Source of the DNA: Synergistaceae bacterium
GTDB lineage: Bacteria; Synergistota; Synergistia; Synergistales; Aminobacteriaceae
NCBI GenBank assembly: GCA_017447325.1
Contig: JAFSNU010000436.1
Span: 1 to 11,306 of the forward strand
Direction: 5' to 3'
Length of the DNA: 11,306 nucleotides
A model generated the notes under the pieces. It had not been told where the DNA came from. It worked only from the letters and a program-made list of their open reading frames with translations, and ran no database searches. Every line of letters begins with the position of its first letter. Positions within the stretch are counted from its first letter, which is position 1. Below are positions 1 to 6,259 of this stretch, piece by piece. A program made the translations under genes and the position numbers.

Positions 1-282
1 ATTTTTTGCCAAAGGACAAGCCACTTGTGAGCTGTGAGCTAATTATAACATTTGCCGCCACGTCAAAAAACATCCTTTCCGCCTAAAATAAATTCAACAT
101 TTTTACGTAAAAACTTTGTTGCTAGTGAAAAATTTTCAAGTTCAGTATAACGCGTGAATTTTTAATTTGTCAAGTTAAATTTTAAATTTAAAATTAAATT
201 AATTTAACGCTCACAAAAATTAAAGCGCGAAGACTTTTATTAACGCCCTCACGCTTTAAATTATATTTAATTAAATTTTAAA
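1..282. other. AT-rich flank downstream of the BCCT gene
   Basis: No open reading frame that I can support. The stretch is AT-rich. It carries a tandem 7-mer (TGTGAGC at 26-32 and 33-39), a 14-base perfect palindrome (TTTTTACGTAAAAA, 100-113), and the hairpin at about 212-261 that probably ends the leftward transporter transcript (listed separately). The palindrome could be an operator, but nothing in view shows which gene it would serve. Confidence 0.5.
212..261 (-). terminator. Probable terminator of the BCCT transporter gene
   Basis: TTAAAGCG at 220-227 and CGCTTTAA at 252-259 form a perfect 8-bp stem around a 24-base loop. Read leftward on the minus strand, the stem lies about 20 bases after the transporter stop codon and is followed by a run of U (the AAAAAT at 214-219 on the plus strand). 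The large loop makes it weaker than a textbook intrinsic terminator. Confidence 0.5.
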
Positions 283-1860
283 TTACAAATTGCCCTCGGC
301 TTCCTCGCTGCATAAGCACTTCCAGAGCGATACGCACGCGCAGACCATTATGATTGCAAACGGAGGCGCGGCAGTCAACGAGACTGTCTGAAGATTTTGC
401 AGACCGCCTGTCATTAATAAAACAACTGCAAGCGCGGCCATTAATATTCCCCAAACGCCCATCTTAGATTTAGACGGGTTCAAGTCGCCGTAGTTCGAAT
501 ACATTGACAGAACAAACGTCGCTGAGTTCGCCGACGTGACGAAGAACGTCGTGATTAAAACTAACATCATCCATGACATGATAGTGCCTAACGGATAATA
601 TTTATAAAGCTCGAACACTCCGACGGAAATATCTTTCGTGACCTGCGCCGCGATGTCTATATGCTGGACAAGCTGCAAGTGCAGAGCTGAAGTGCCGAAA
701 ATTGCGAACCATGTGAAGCTGCCAAGAGCCGGAACGATTAACACGCCCGCTACAAATTCGGCGATAGTGCGGCCGCGGGAAATTCTCGCGACAAATGAGC
801 CTACAAAAGGCGCCCAGGCGATCCACCACGCCCAGTAATAAAGCGTCCAGTTGTTTAAATGCGACTCGTACTGTCCGCCGTACGGAGCCATGCTGAAACT
901 CTCTTTGACAAGTCCGCTCACGAAGTCGCCGATGCCCGTCATTAAAGATCCGATAATCGGCAGCGTCGGCCCGACAAAGAACAATAACACCATTAATAAT
1001 AAACAAATAAATAAATTAAAGTTCGCGACCCACTTAATGCCCTTATCTATGCCTAAGACAGCCGAGCCGGTGTAGAAAATCGCTAAGAAAATTATTATGC
1101 AGATCTGAATGAACGTCGTCTTGCTCATGCCTAAGATCGCGCCCATGCCGCTGTTGAGCTGCAGCGTTCCCAGACCTAACGAAGTTGTAATTCCGGCAAG
1201 CGTCGCGAAAATTGCAAGAACGTCAATCATCTTGCCGAACCATCCGTCAACGGCCTTCTCGCCGACTATCGGAATAAACAGCGAGCTTATTAATCCCGGC
1301 TTGTTGCGTCTGAACTGGAAATAAGCCATCGGCATTGCGATGACTGCATAGCCGGCCCACGGGTGAAGTCCCCAGTGGAAGAATGAAATCTGCATTGCGT
1401 CACGCGCGGCTTGTATAGAGCCTGGCTCTGCTCCGAACGGCGTGCTGCCGAAGTGAATTAACGGCTCTGCTGCGCCGTAAAATACAAGGCCGACGCCCAT
1501 ACCAGCCGAGAATAACATTGCGAACCATGAGATATTGCTGTGCTCAGGACGATCTTCCGGATTTCCCAAGCGCACGCTCTTAAATCTTGAACAGGCTAAT
1601 ATAATGCAGAAAATTACAAAGCCGTTCATAGTTAATAAATAGCCCCAGCCGAAATATTTTGTTAAGCCGTTAAATAAAGAATTCGCAAAGCTGCCGAAGC
1701 CCTCCGGCGACGCAAGACCCCACGCGACTATCGCGAAAGTAATTGCGATAGAGATTAAATAAACCATGTTGAAAGACGAAACTTTATCGGCACCGCTTGC
1801 CGAACCCGTGACTAAAAAATCACGGCCTTCGTCATTTTTATTTTTATTATTATCTGACAT
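283..1860 (-). CDS. BCCT-family betaine/carnitine/choline transporter
   Basis: Secondary carrier of the betaine-carnitine-choline transporter family, predicted to import a quaternary ammonium compound through the cytoplasmic membrane. The 525 residues show about twelve hydrophobic segments after a polar N-terminus of about 30 residues, a normal length for the family. Diagnostic motifs are visible: GMGVGLVFYGAAEPLIHF (120-137); an aromatic box in HWGLHPWAGY (W163, W168, Y171) matching the BetP substrate box; and the signature NWTLYYWAWWIAWAPFVG (337-354) followed by ARISRGRTIAEF. The C-terminal tail is short and lacks the long charged osmosensing extension of BetP, so a feeding role is more likely than an osmotic-stress role (inference). 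An AAAGGAG Shine-Dalgarno lies about 13 bases before the ATG. The gene follows the component B genes on the same strand after a 114-base gap holding a terminator hairpin. Betaine is the best substrate guess from context; carnitine or choline cannot be excluded. Confidence 0.93.
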   Translation of the reverse strand: MSDNNKNKNDEGRDFLVTGSASGADKVSSFNMVYLISIAITFAIVAWGLASPEGFGSFANSLFNGLTKYFGWGYLLTMNGFVIFCIILACSRFKSVRLGNPEDRPEHSNISWFAMLFSAGMGVGLVFYGAAEPLIHFGSTPFGAEPGSIQAARDAMQISFFHWGLHPWAGYAVIAMPMAYFQFRRNKPGLISSLFIPIVGEKAVDGWFGKMIDVLAIFATLAGITTSLGLGTLQLNSGMGAILGMSKTTFIQICIIIFLAIFYTGSAVLGIDKGIKWVANFNLFICLLLMVLLFFVGPTLPIIGSLMTGIGDFVSGLVKESFSMAPYGGQYESHLNNWTLYYWAWWIAWAPFVGSFVARISRGRTIAEFVAGVLIVPALGSFTWFAIFGTSALHLQLVQHIDIAAQVTKDISVGVFELYKYYPLGTIMSWMMLVLITTFFVTSANSATFVLSMYSNYGDLNPSKSKMGVWGILMAALAVVLLMTGGLQNLQTVSLTAAPPFAIIMVCACVSLWKCLCSEEAEGNL

Positions 1861-1920
1861 TAAAACTCGTTGGCTCCTTTCCTATCTTAATCTTAATTTA
1901 TTATTAAATTCTAAAAATAC

Positions 1921-1967
1921 AAAAAATAAGCTGGCAGCAGACTATAAAATCTGCACCAGCTTTTTAT
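1921..1967. terminator. Strong hairpin terminator between component B selenoprotein gene and transporter gene
   Basis: AAGCTGG (1928-1934) pairs with CCAGCTT (1956-1962), and GCAGA (1937-1941) pairs with TCTGC (1950-1954), around an 8-base loop. T-runs lie on both sides (AAAAAAT before, TTTTTAT after), so it could act in both directions. For leftward transcription it begins about 13 bases after the stop codon of the selenoprotein gene. It should reduce or stop read-through into the transporter gene, which would then need its own promoter or depend on leakage. Confidence 0.8.
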
Positions 1968-1974
1968 ATTTAAA

Positions 1975-3285
1975 TTAGAATTTTGACGGGAATACTGTCG
2001 GCTCTTCGACTTTCGTAGCAAGCGCGTCAAGTGCCGCACCAACGCGGCTCGTTCTGAGCTGCCACTCGGCCTCTTTGCTTAATTCCGGATCGCCAAGCGG
2101 ATACGGAACTGAAACAGTCTGAACCATGCGGTTTGCGCCAACGGTCTTTGCAACGTCGATTAAGTTGCACATCATAGTTACCGGAATACCACTGCGCTCA
2201 ATTTCTCTTGCCATCGTTGCACCGCAACGAGTACAAGTTCCTCAGGTTGACGTTAAGACAACTGCGTCAACTTTTGCGTCGTGTAATTCCTGCGCGATCT
2301 CTTTGCCGAACTTAGCAGCAAAGGCCTGCGTCGTTCCAGTTCCGACTGTCGTGTAGAACCAGTCGTGAAGTTTGCCGATCTTGCCCTGTTTCTCGAAATA
2401 GCGCATTGCGTCAACAGGAATGCCTCTGTCAGGCACTGCGCACATTGCCGCAGGGTCAAATCCGGCGTGAATTGTCTTGAACTGCTCAGGCGGAAGATTG
2501 TCAAGTTTGGAAATATCGTACTTGCCCCATTTTTGAGCCGACGCGCTCTGAATTCTGTCAGGGTTGTCGATAGGCACAACGCCGCTTGAAGATACAAGCG
2601 CGATAGTCGCCTTGCTGAGATCAAGCACCGGAGCTGCCGGCGGGATCTTCTCCATCTTCGGGATGATTAACTCCGTCTGGAACGGCTCGCCGTTTAATTT
2701 CTTGAGCAGCATATCTATAACTCTATCAGCTGCGATAATTCCGTCCGGCTGAGGAATCTCGGCACGAATTCCGCGCGGGAAGTAGCCCTCTTGAGCTGCC
2801 GGCAAAAGCTCTTCGCCCTTCGCAATTTTCTCAGCGAATGCTGCCATGGGTGTTAAGTCGGCCTTCATGAACGTCGCCTTACGTCCGCCCTTGAATATAT
2901 ATGCTACTGCTTTATATTCTTCAACGCCCGGGTTCTCCTCGTTCATTGAAGTGATAACCGGCACATGATAACGCTCTGACACTGCCTTGCACATAATGCC
3001 GCAGCCCACGCCGTAACGTCCAGCCATGAACGCCGGGCCCGCAAAGAATATATCAAACTCTTTAGTGTCAAGCCATGCGAAAATTTCTTTTAACGCCTCG
3101 TCAGTATGATTTGTGATATAGTTGTCGCCGCAGACTATCGTATTAGTGACCTCGATATCAGGCATCATACCGTTAAGCAGATTGGAGTTGCCGATTAATT
3201 TGTCATGAAAGATCGGCGTCTGATCTGCCTTGTCCTCTCCGCCTATTCCGGCGAAGAACTGATTAATATAATGTATAGCTTTCAT
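1975..3285 (-). CDS. grdH: Component B selenoprotein subunit of glycine/sarcosine/betaine reductase (betaine type likely)
   Basis: Substrate-binding selenoprotein of component B, which activates the amine and passes its carboxymethyl group to GrdA. Reading UGA (2244-2242) as selenocysteine joins two pieces in the same frame into 436 residues, the usual family length. Sec348 lies in TSTUGTCTRCGATMAREIE, the family's U-x-x-C-x-x-C motif (U348, C351, C354). The N-terminus (KAIHYINQFFAGIGGEDKAD) and C-terminus (ANRMVQTVSVPYPLGDP) are typical. From remembered family features (KGG near the middle, GTGTTQA, ALDALATKV) it looks closer to the sarcosine/betaine GrdF/GrdH branch than to glycine GrdB. 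The neighbouring BCCT carrier favours betaine, hence grdH, but the branch needs a phylogeny to confirm. It starts 21 bases after the stop of the alpha/beta proprotein gene, with an AAGGGG ribosome site, so the two are co-transcribed. Automatic callers would break this gene at the UGA. Confidence 0.93.
2215..2229 (-). promoter_or_regulatory. Candidate bacterial SECIS hairpin for the component B selenoprotein
   Basis: Twelve bases after the UGA, the minus-strand mRNA has a perfect 6-bp inverted repeat, CGTTGC and GCAACG, around the loop GGU. It lies within the coding sequence (codons for R353 to T358). Bacterial SECIS elements are short stem-loops just downstream of the UGA with a small G/U-containing loop bound by SelB, and this one has the right place and shape. 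Its SelB binding is inferred. Confidence 0.6.
2242..2244 (-). other. In-frame UGA decoded as selenocysteine (Sec348)
   Basis: The UGA interrupts an otherwise continuous frame in which both sides match the component B selenoprotein family. The residues after it (GTC-TRC) complete the conserved redox motif. This is recoding, not a nonsense mutation. Confidence 0.95.
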
Positions 3286-3306
3286 AATTATTCACGCCCC
3301 TTAAAG

Positions 3307-4617
3307 TTAAAAATCAGCGCACGTTCTCTTTGACCAGCCGCTAATATGATTGGCGCAGAACATTCCGTTGTTCTCCATTACGAAAGAGCCGTCCGGTCTG
3401 ATGCAGCCTTCCCATCCGCCGGAGTTGCCGTCGCGTGCAAGAGCTTCAAGCTCGCCGATAACTTCCATTCCGGCAGGGAACTCGTACATCTGGGAGACGT
3501 TTCCGGTCGTGACTAAAGCGTCAGTAGCGGGGTTCATTGAGACTAACGGCTGAGATGCGCCGTCGCGTCCCGTGCATTCGTCCGAAAGTCCGATCGTCTT
3601 AATGCCAAGCTTCTCAAGCTCGACAAGCATAGCCGTATAGTCAACGTCCGGGTTGCCGTAGCCTTCTTCGACTACTACAGCAGCCTTCGCGCCAAGGCTC
3701 GTTGCGATCTGTCCGGCCATTTTAACGCATCTGACTTTCTCGTCCATTTTAACGTTTAAGGTTGACATAAGCACGCCTAAAAAATTAATCGTCTTGCCGT
3801 GCTGTTCGTATAATTTTTTAATCATGGGATTGACGGCGAACTCGTAGGTCGAGATCTTTGATGACGTCGGCATGAAGCTGCCCGACACCATGCAGCCGTC
3901 TAATAATTCGTTCGGGTGCATCAGGGTAGGAAGAATATGATTTCCGTCCCAGCCGTAAATCAACGTGTTGTATCCCATTGTCTCCATCTGGGTCTGAGGC
4001 TGTAAGACATAGAGAACGCCCGGGAGTTTCTTGACGTCGTCGCTTCTGTCCGGAATAGCCGGCAGATCATAGACTTCGATATTCTCAGGCTCTAAGTCTT
4101 TGACGCACTGGCCGATATACTCGGCAAGTCTCATGCCCGCCCAGCGCAGCGCATGATTTTTCTTCTGCTGCTCGTGACGCTCGAACTCTTCGTCAGTGTC
4201 GGCAACTAAAACTAAATTAGGCATATCGCCGAAAATAGTATGATGCTGATATTTGCCGCCCATGGCGATAACTCCGTCCTGGAATCCGCCCGCGTGCTCT
4301 CCGACGACTATTAACGAGCAGTCTTGCAGGCAATGCGTGCGTCCTGATCCGGCGATCTCCATCTCGCTTAATACGCCGGGGAATACGCCGTGGCCGCCGC
4401 TGACTTTGCAGCGCATCTCGACCGCCTCTTTAACAGGGCATAAAATAATATTATCGCCCGGGTGAACGATCTTTAAGTCCGCCGTCGTGATATGCTCGTC
4501 TTCATGAACGACTTTTAATAAATCTTCTTTGTCGAGCGTTAAAATTCCGTTCGCGTAGGCAGTCTTGTCCCCGAACTTAATATCTTTAACGTGAAAGGCT
4601 CCAATTTCAAGTCTCAT
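3307..4617 (-). CDS. grdI: Component B alpha/beta proprotein of glycine/sarcosine/betaine reductase (pyruvoyl precursor)
   Basis: Proprotein of the GrdE/GrdG/GrdI family. Family members are cleaved at an internal cysteine into two subunits, leaving a pyruvoyl group that forms a Schiff base with the substrate amine. The 436 residues begin MRLEIGAFHVKDIKFGDKT and contain GGHGVFPGVLSE and SGRTH, all family-like. The predicted cleavage cysteine is Cys242 in NELLDGCMVSGSFMP, the position I recall for GrdE of Eubacterium acidaminophilum. Further cysteines lie at 60, 70, 96 and 100, and in the C-terminal half. A GAGGAG ribosome site precedes the ATG. It is the first gene of the leftward operon, followed after 21 bases by the selenoprotein subunit. 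The symbol grdI assumes betaine specificity, inferred from the nearby BCCT carrier and the partner subunit; grdG (sarcosine) or grdE (glycine) are the alternatives. Confidence 0.9.
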   Translation of the reverse strand: MRLEIGAFHVKDIKFGDKTAYANGILTLDKEDLLKVVHEDEHITTADLKIVHPGDNIILCPVKEAVEMRCKVSGGHGVFPGVLSEMEIAGSGRTHCLQDCSLIVVGEHAGGFQDGVIAMGGKYQHHTIFGDMPNLVLVADTDEEFERHEQQKKNHALRWAGMRLAEYIGQCVKDLEPENIEVYDLPAIPDRSDDVKKLPGVLYVLQPQTQMETMGYNTLIYGWDGNHILPTLMHPNELLDGCMVSGSFMPTSSKISTYEFAVNPMIKKLYEQHGKTINFLGVLMSTLNVKMDEKVRCVKMAGQIATSLGAKAAVVVEEGYGNPDVDYTAMLVELEKLGIKTIGLSDECTGRDGASQPLVSMNPATDALVTTGNVSQMYEFPAGMEVIGELEALARDGNSGGWEGCIRPDGSFVMENNGMFCANHISGWSKRTCADF

Positions 4618-4698
4618 AAAAATTTCACTCCTCGATAATTTTCCGCGAGAAGACTGAAATTAAATTTTAAAAATTTTAAAATAAATTTGTTCACTCTG

Positions 4699-4704
4699 AT
4701 TATA
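4699..4704 (-). promoter_or_regulatory. Candidate -10 box for the leftward component B operon
   Basis: The minus strand reads TATAAT about 82 bases before the component B proprotein ATG. A TTGCGC at 4731-4726 could be a -35 element, but the spacing of 21 bases is too long, so the promoter is only half supported. Confidence 0.3.
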
Positions 4705-4787
4705 AAATATTTTAAATAATTTTACGCGCAAAAGCTATAATTAAAATCATGAAAAAATTTTTAGTGAAATGCGTGATTTTAAATTCA

Positions 4788-4796
4788 TGATATAAT
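4788..4796 (+). promoter_or_regulatory. Candidate extended -10 promoter, rightward
   Basis: TGATATAAT is an exact extended -10 element (TG, one base, TATAAT). No clear -35 is present. If used, it would give a leader of more than 300 bases before the thioredoxin gene that includes the 4826-4857 hairpin and the tandem 12-mers. An inverted repeat (AAAATCA/TGATTTT) lies just upstream, where a regulator could bind. Confidence 0.3.
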
Positions 4797-4825
4797 GCTC
4801 ACGAGTTTTAAAAATTTTTAAATTT

Positions 4826-4857
4826 AAAACTTTTCTCGAGTCCAAGCTCGAAGTTTT
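4826..4857 (+). promoter_or_regulatory. Possible leader hairpin
   Basis: AAAACT (4826-4831) can pair with AGTTTT (4852-4857), and TCGAG (4836-4840) with CTCGA (4847-4851), around a 6-base loop with a 4-base bulge. T residues follow. It could be a weak terminator or attenuator in a transcript from the 4791 -10 box, but the GC content is low. Confidence 0.25.
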
Positions 4858-4878
4858 TCAACTACATTTTCAACTACA
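4855..4878 (+). repeat. Perfect tandem direct repeat of a 12-mer (TTTTCAACTACA x2)
   Basis: The 12-mer at 4855-4866 is repeated exactly at 4867-4878. A 12-base period is close to one helical turn, which suits side-by-side protein binding. It stands out because it contains C-rich triplets in an otherwise A/T-only spacer. Confidence 0.7.
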
Positions 4879-4919
4879 CAAAAATATTTTAAATTTAATT
4901 TACATAAAGCTTTACGAAA

Positions 4920-4986
4920 AAAATTTTAAAAATAACGTGAAGCAAAATTTTTTGTGCGTAAAAAAATTTGGTATTTTTAAAATTTT
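4920..4986. repeat. 15-base perfect inverted repeat in the divergent region
   Basis: AAAATTTTAAAAATA (4920-4934) and its exact reverse complement (4972-4986) flank a 37-base loop. It is made only of A and T in a region rich in such words, so chance is a real possibility. Confidence 0.35.
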
Positions 4987-5041
4987 CAAACTTTTATGTC
5001 ACGTGCGCAAAAAATTTTTAAATTAAATTTTAAATTAAAAC

Positions 5042-5071
5042 TTGACGTGAAATTAAATTTTATTTTAATAT
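5042..5071 (+). promoter_or_regulatory. Sigma-70-type promoter for the thioredoxin gene
   Basis: TTGACG (5042-5047) and TAATAT (5066-5071) are separated by 18 bases. Both boxes are close to consensus, and a start site near 5078 would give a leader of about 57 bases. This is the best promoter in the window. Confidence 0.65.
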
Positions 5072-5134
5072 GTTTGCAAGCTTTAAAGAATTTTTAAAAT
5101 TTAATTTTAAACTCGAAAGCGTGGTGAAAAAATT

Positions 5135-5464
5135 ATGGCAGTCGTAGAGATCACGAAAGAGAACGCCGAGGCCGAGGTGAAAGGCAGCGAGATACTTGCA
5201 GTGCTTGACTTCTGGGGTCCGAAGTGCGTTCCGTGCATGGCGCTTTATCCTAAGTATCACGAACTCGCGGAGAATCCGAAGTACGAGGGCAAAGTTAAAT
5301 TCTGCTCGGTTGACACGTCAAAGAACCGCCGCGTGGCGATGATGTTTAAAGTTATGCAGCAGCCCACGTTCTTATATTACAAGAACGGCGAGGAAGTCGG
5401 ACGCATCGGCGGAGACGACACGACTATCGAGGCTATCACGGCCAAAGTCGAGGAGCTTATGTAG
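5135..5464 (+). CDS. trxA: Atypical thioredoxin of the glycine/betaine reductase system
   Basis: Small cytoplasmic thioredoxin (109 residues) that should donate electrons to the selenoproteins of the reductase complex. The fold is recognisable: LAVLDFWGPKCVPC places the redox pair at C31 and C34, the cis-proline is P77 in MQQPTF, and FLYYKNGEEVGRIGG forms the usual last strands. The active site is C-V-P-C preceded by GPK rather than W-C-G-P-C. As I recall, CVPC-type active sites are reported for thioredoxins linked to glycine reductase in Eubacterium acidaminophilum and Clostridium species, which fits the position just before grdA. An extra cysteine (C57) lies in VKFCSVD. The ribosome site is weak (GTGGTG). 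No thioredoxin reductase is present in the window. A terminator-like hairpin follows. Confidence 0.93.
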   Translation: MAVVEITKENAEAEVKGSEILAVLDFWGPKCVPCMALYPKYHELAENPKYEGKVKFCSVDTSKNRRVAMMFKVMQQPTFLYYKNGEEVGRIGGDDTTIEAITAKVEELM

Positions 5465-5482
5465 TTAATTTTTGGATTTAAA

Positions 5483-5537
5483 TTAAACAGCTGATATTTT
5501 AAATATTTTAAAAATTACCGGCTGTTTAAAAATTTTT
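5483..5537 (+). terminator. Probable terminator after the thioredoxin gene
   Basis: TTAAACAGC (5483-5491) and GCTGTTTAA (5521-5529) form a perfect 9-bp stem, followed by AAATTTTT. The 29-base loop is AT-rich and may fold further. It suggests that grdA needs its own promoter or receives only read-through. Confidence 0.5.
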
Positions 5538-5590
5538 GATTTAATTAATTTAGAATTCGCGGAAGTCTGAAATAAAAAATAAATAAAACT

Positions 5591-5619
5591 CTGATTGAAA
5601 TTGATTTAAAGAATATAAA
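5591..5619 (+). promoter_or_regulatory. Weak candidate promoter for grdA
   Basis: TATAAA (5614-5619) stands 17 bases after CTGATT (5591-5596), a poor -35. The surrounding spacer is A/T-rich, so false matches are easy. It is listed because the upstream hairpin implies that a grdA promoter should exist in 5538-5650. Confidence 0.25.
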
Positions 5620-5665
5620 ATTATTTTAATTTAATTTAATAATTAATGAAAGGAAGGTGTCAGAC

Positions 5666-6142
5666 ATGGGGAAATTAGCAGGAAAGAAATTATTGTTGCT
5701 CGGTGAGCGTGACGGCGTCCCGGGACCTGCGATGGAAGCATGTTTGAAGGACAGCGGTGCTGAGATAATTTTCTCGGCGACCGAGTGTTTTGTCTGAACC
5801 GCAGCAGGAGCGATGGACCTGCAGAATCAGCAGCGCGTTAAGGACGCAGCTGACAAGTACGGCACGGATTGCGTAGTAATTCTTGGCAGCTCTGACGCAG
5901 AAGGCGCAGAGATTTACGCTGAGACAGTTACAGCCGGCGATCCGACTTATGCAGGCCCTCTCGCTGGAGTCTCGTTGGGACTCCCTGTATATCACGTATT
6001 CGATCCCATTATTCGCGCTGAGTGCGACCCCGCGGCTTGGGAAGAGCAGATCAGCATGATGGAAATGGTGCTTGAGCCTGATGCTCTCGCCGAGGCCGTC
6101 AAAGGCATGCGCGAGCAGTACAGCAAGAACGTGATTGAATAA
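5666..6142 (+). CDS. grdA: GrdA, selenoprotein A of glycine/sarcosine/betaine reductase
   Basis: Small selenoprotein shared by all three reductases. Its selenocysteine accepts the carboxymethyl group from component B and presents it to component C. The reading frame is 158 residues once UGA (5795-5797) is read as Sec44, matching the usual GrdA length. The redox motif CFVU followed by TAAGAMDLQNQ (C41, Sec44) is the family hallmark, and GKKLLLLGERDGVPGPAME is the typical N-terminus. I chose the ATG at 5666 because AAGGAAGG lies 8-15 bases upstream and the N-terminus is complete. A caller that ignores Sec would report only the fragment from the ATG at 5813. The gene lies 201 bases after the thioredoxin gene and is followed by a terminator/attenuator before grdC, as expected for a subunit needed in excess. 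Confidence 0.97.
5795..5797 (+). other. In-frame UGA decoded as selenocysteine (Sec44)
   Basis: The UGA sits exactly at the conserved position of the GrdA CxxU motif, with clear GrdA sequence on both sides in one frame. Confidence 0.96.
5804..5822 (+). promoter_or_regulatory. Candidate bacterial SECIS hairpin of grdA
   Basis: GCAGG (5804-5808) pairs with CCTGC (5818-5822) around a 9-base loop. The stem begins 7 bases after the UGA, within the range for SelB-dependent recoding elements. The stem is only 5 bp, so the exact element is uncertain. Confidence 0.45.
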
Positions 6143-6173
6143 TAGGCAAATTTCAAGTTGAAATAAAATTTAT

Positions 6174-6206
6174 AGCCCAGGGGGATTTGCCCTTGGGCTT
6201 TATTTG
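6174..6206 (+). terminator. Terminator/attenuator between grdA and grdC
   Basis: AGCCCA (6174-6179) pairs with TGGGCT (6194-6199), and the stem extends through the GGG and CCC tracts inside, followed by TTTATTT. It is the most GC-rich hairpin in the spacers and begins 31 bases after the grdA stop. Partial read-through would give much grdA mRNA and less grdC-grdD mRNA. Confidence 0.75.
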
Positions 6207-6259
6207 TAAATTTTTAATAAATTTAAAAATAATATATATATAAAGGAGAAAAAATTTTA

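Larger units (their letters stand above)
4618..5134. other. 517-base divergent regulatory region between component B and thioredoxin/grdA operons
   Basis: No gene that I can support. The region is extremely AT-rich and must hold the divergent promoters. Visible elements are a minus-strand TATAAT (4704-4699), a plus-strand extended -10 (4788-4796), a good sigma-70-like promoter (5042-5071), an inverted repeat AAAATCA/TGATTTT (4743-4749 and 4774-4780), a hairpin (4826-4857), a tandem 12-mer (4855-4878) and a 15-base inverted repeat (4920-4934 and 4972-4986). Confidence 0.6.

Noticed and set aside
602..1324. ORFs opposite or out of frame within the transporter gene
   Set aside because: They show no family-like sequence or ribosome sites and are shadows of the 525-residue BCCT frame.
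1975..2214. Separate 79-residue gene starting MAREIERSG
   Set aside because: It is the C-terminal part of the component B selenoprotein, in the same frame downstream of the UGA. The ATG is an internal conserved Met codon.
2242..2244. Nonsense mutation making the component B gene a pseudogene
   Set aside because: The stop is UGA, sits exactly at the conserved selenocysteine position, and the rest of the gene is intact on both sides.
5060..5260. 66-residue minus-strand ORF across the thioredoxin start
   Set aside because: It runs from inside the thioredoxin gene into the A/T spacer, has no recognisable features, and is antisense to a well-supported gene.
5813..6142. Separate 109-residue gene starting MDLQNQ
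   Set aside because: It is the part of GrdA after Sec44; the real start is the ATG at 5666 with a good ribosome site.
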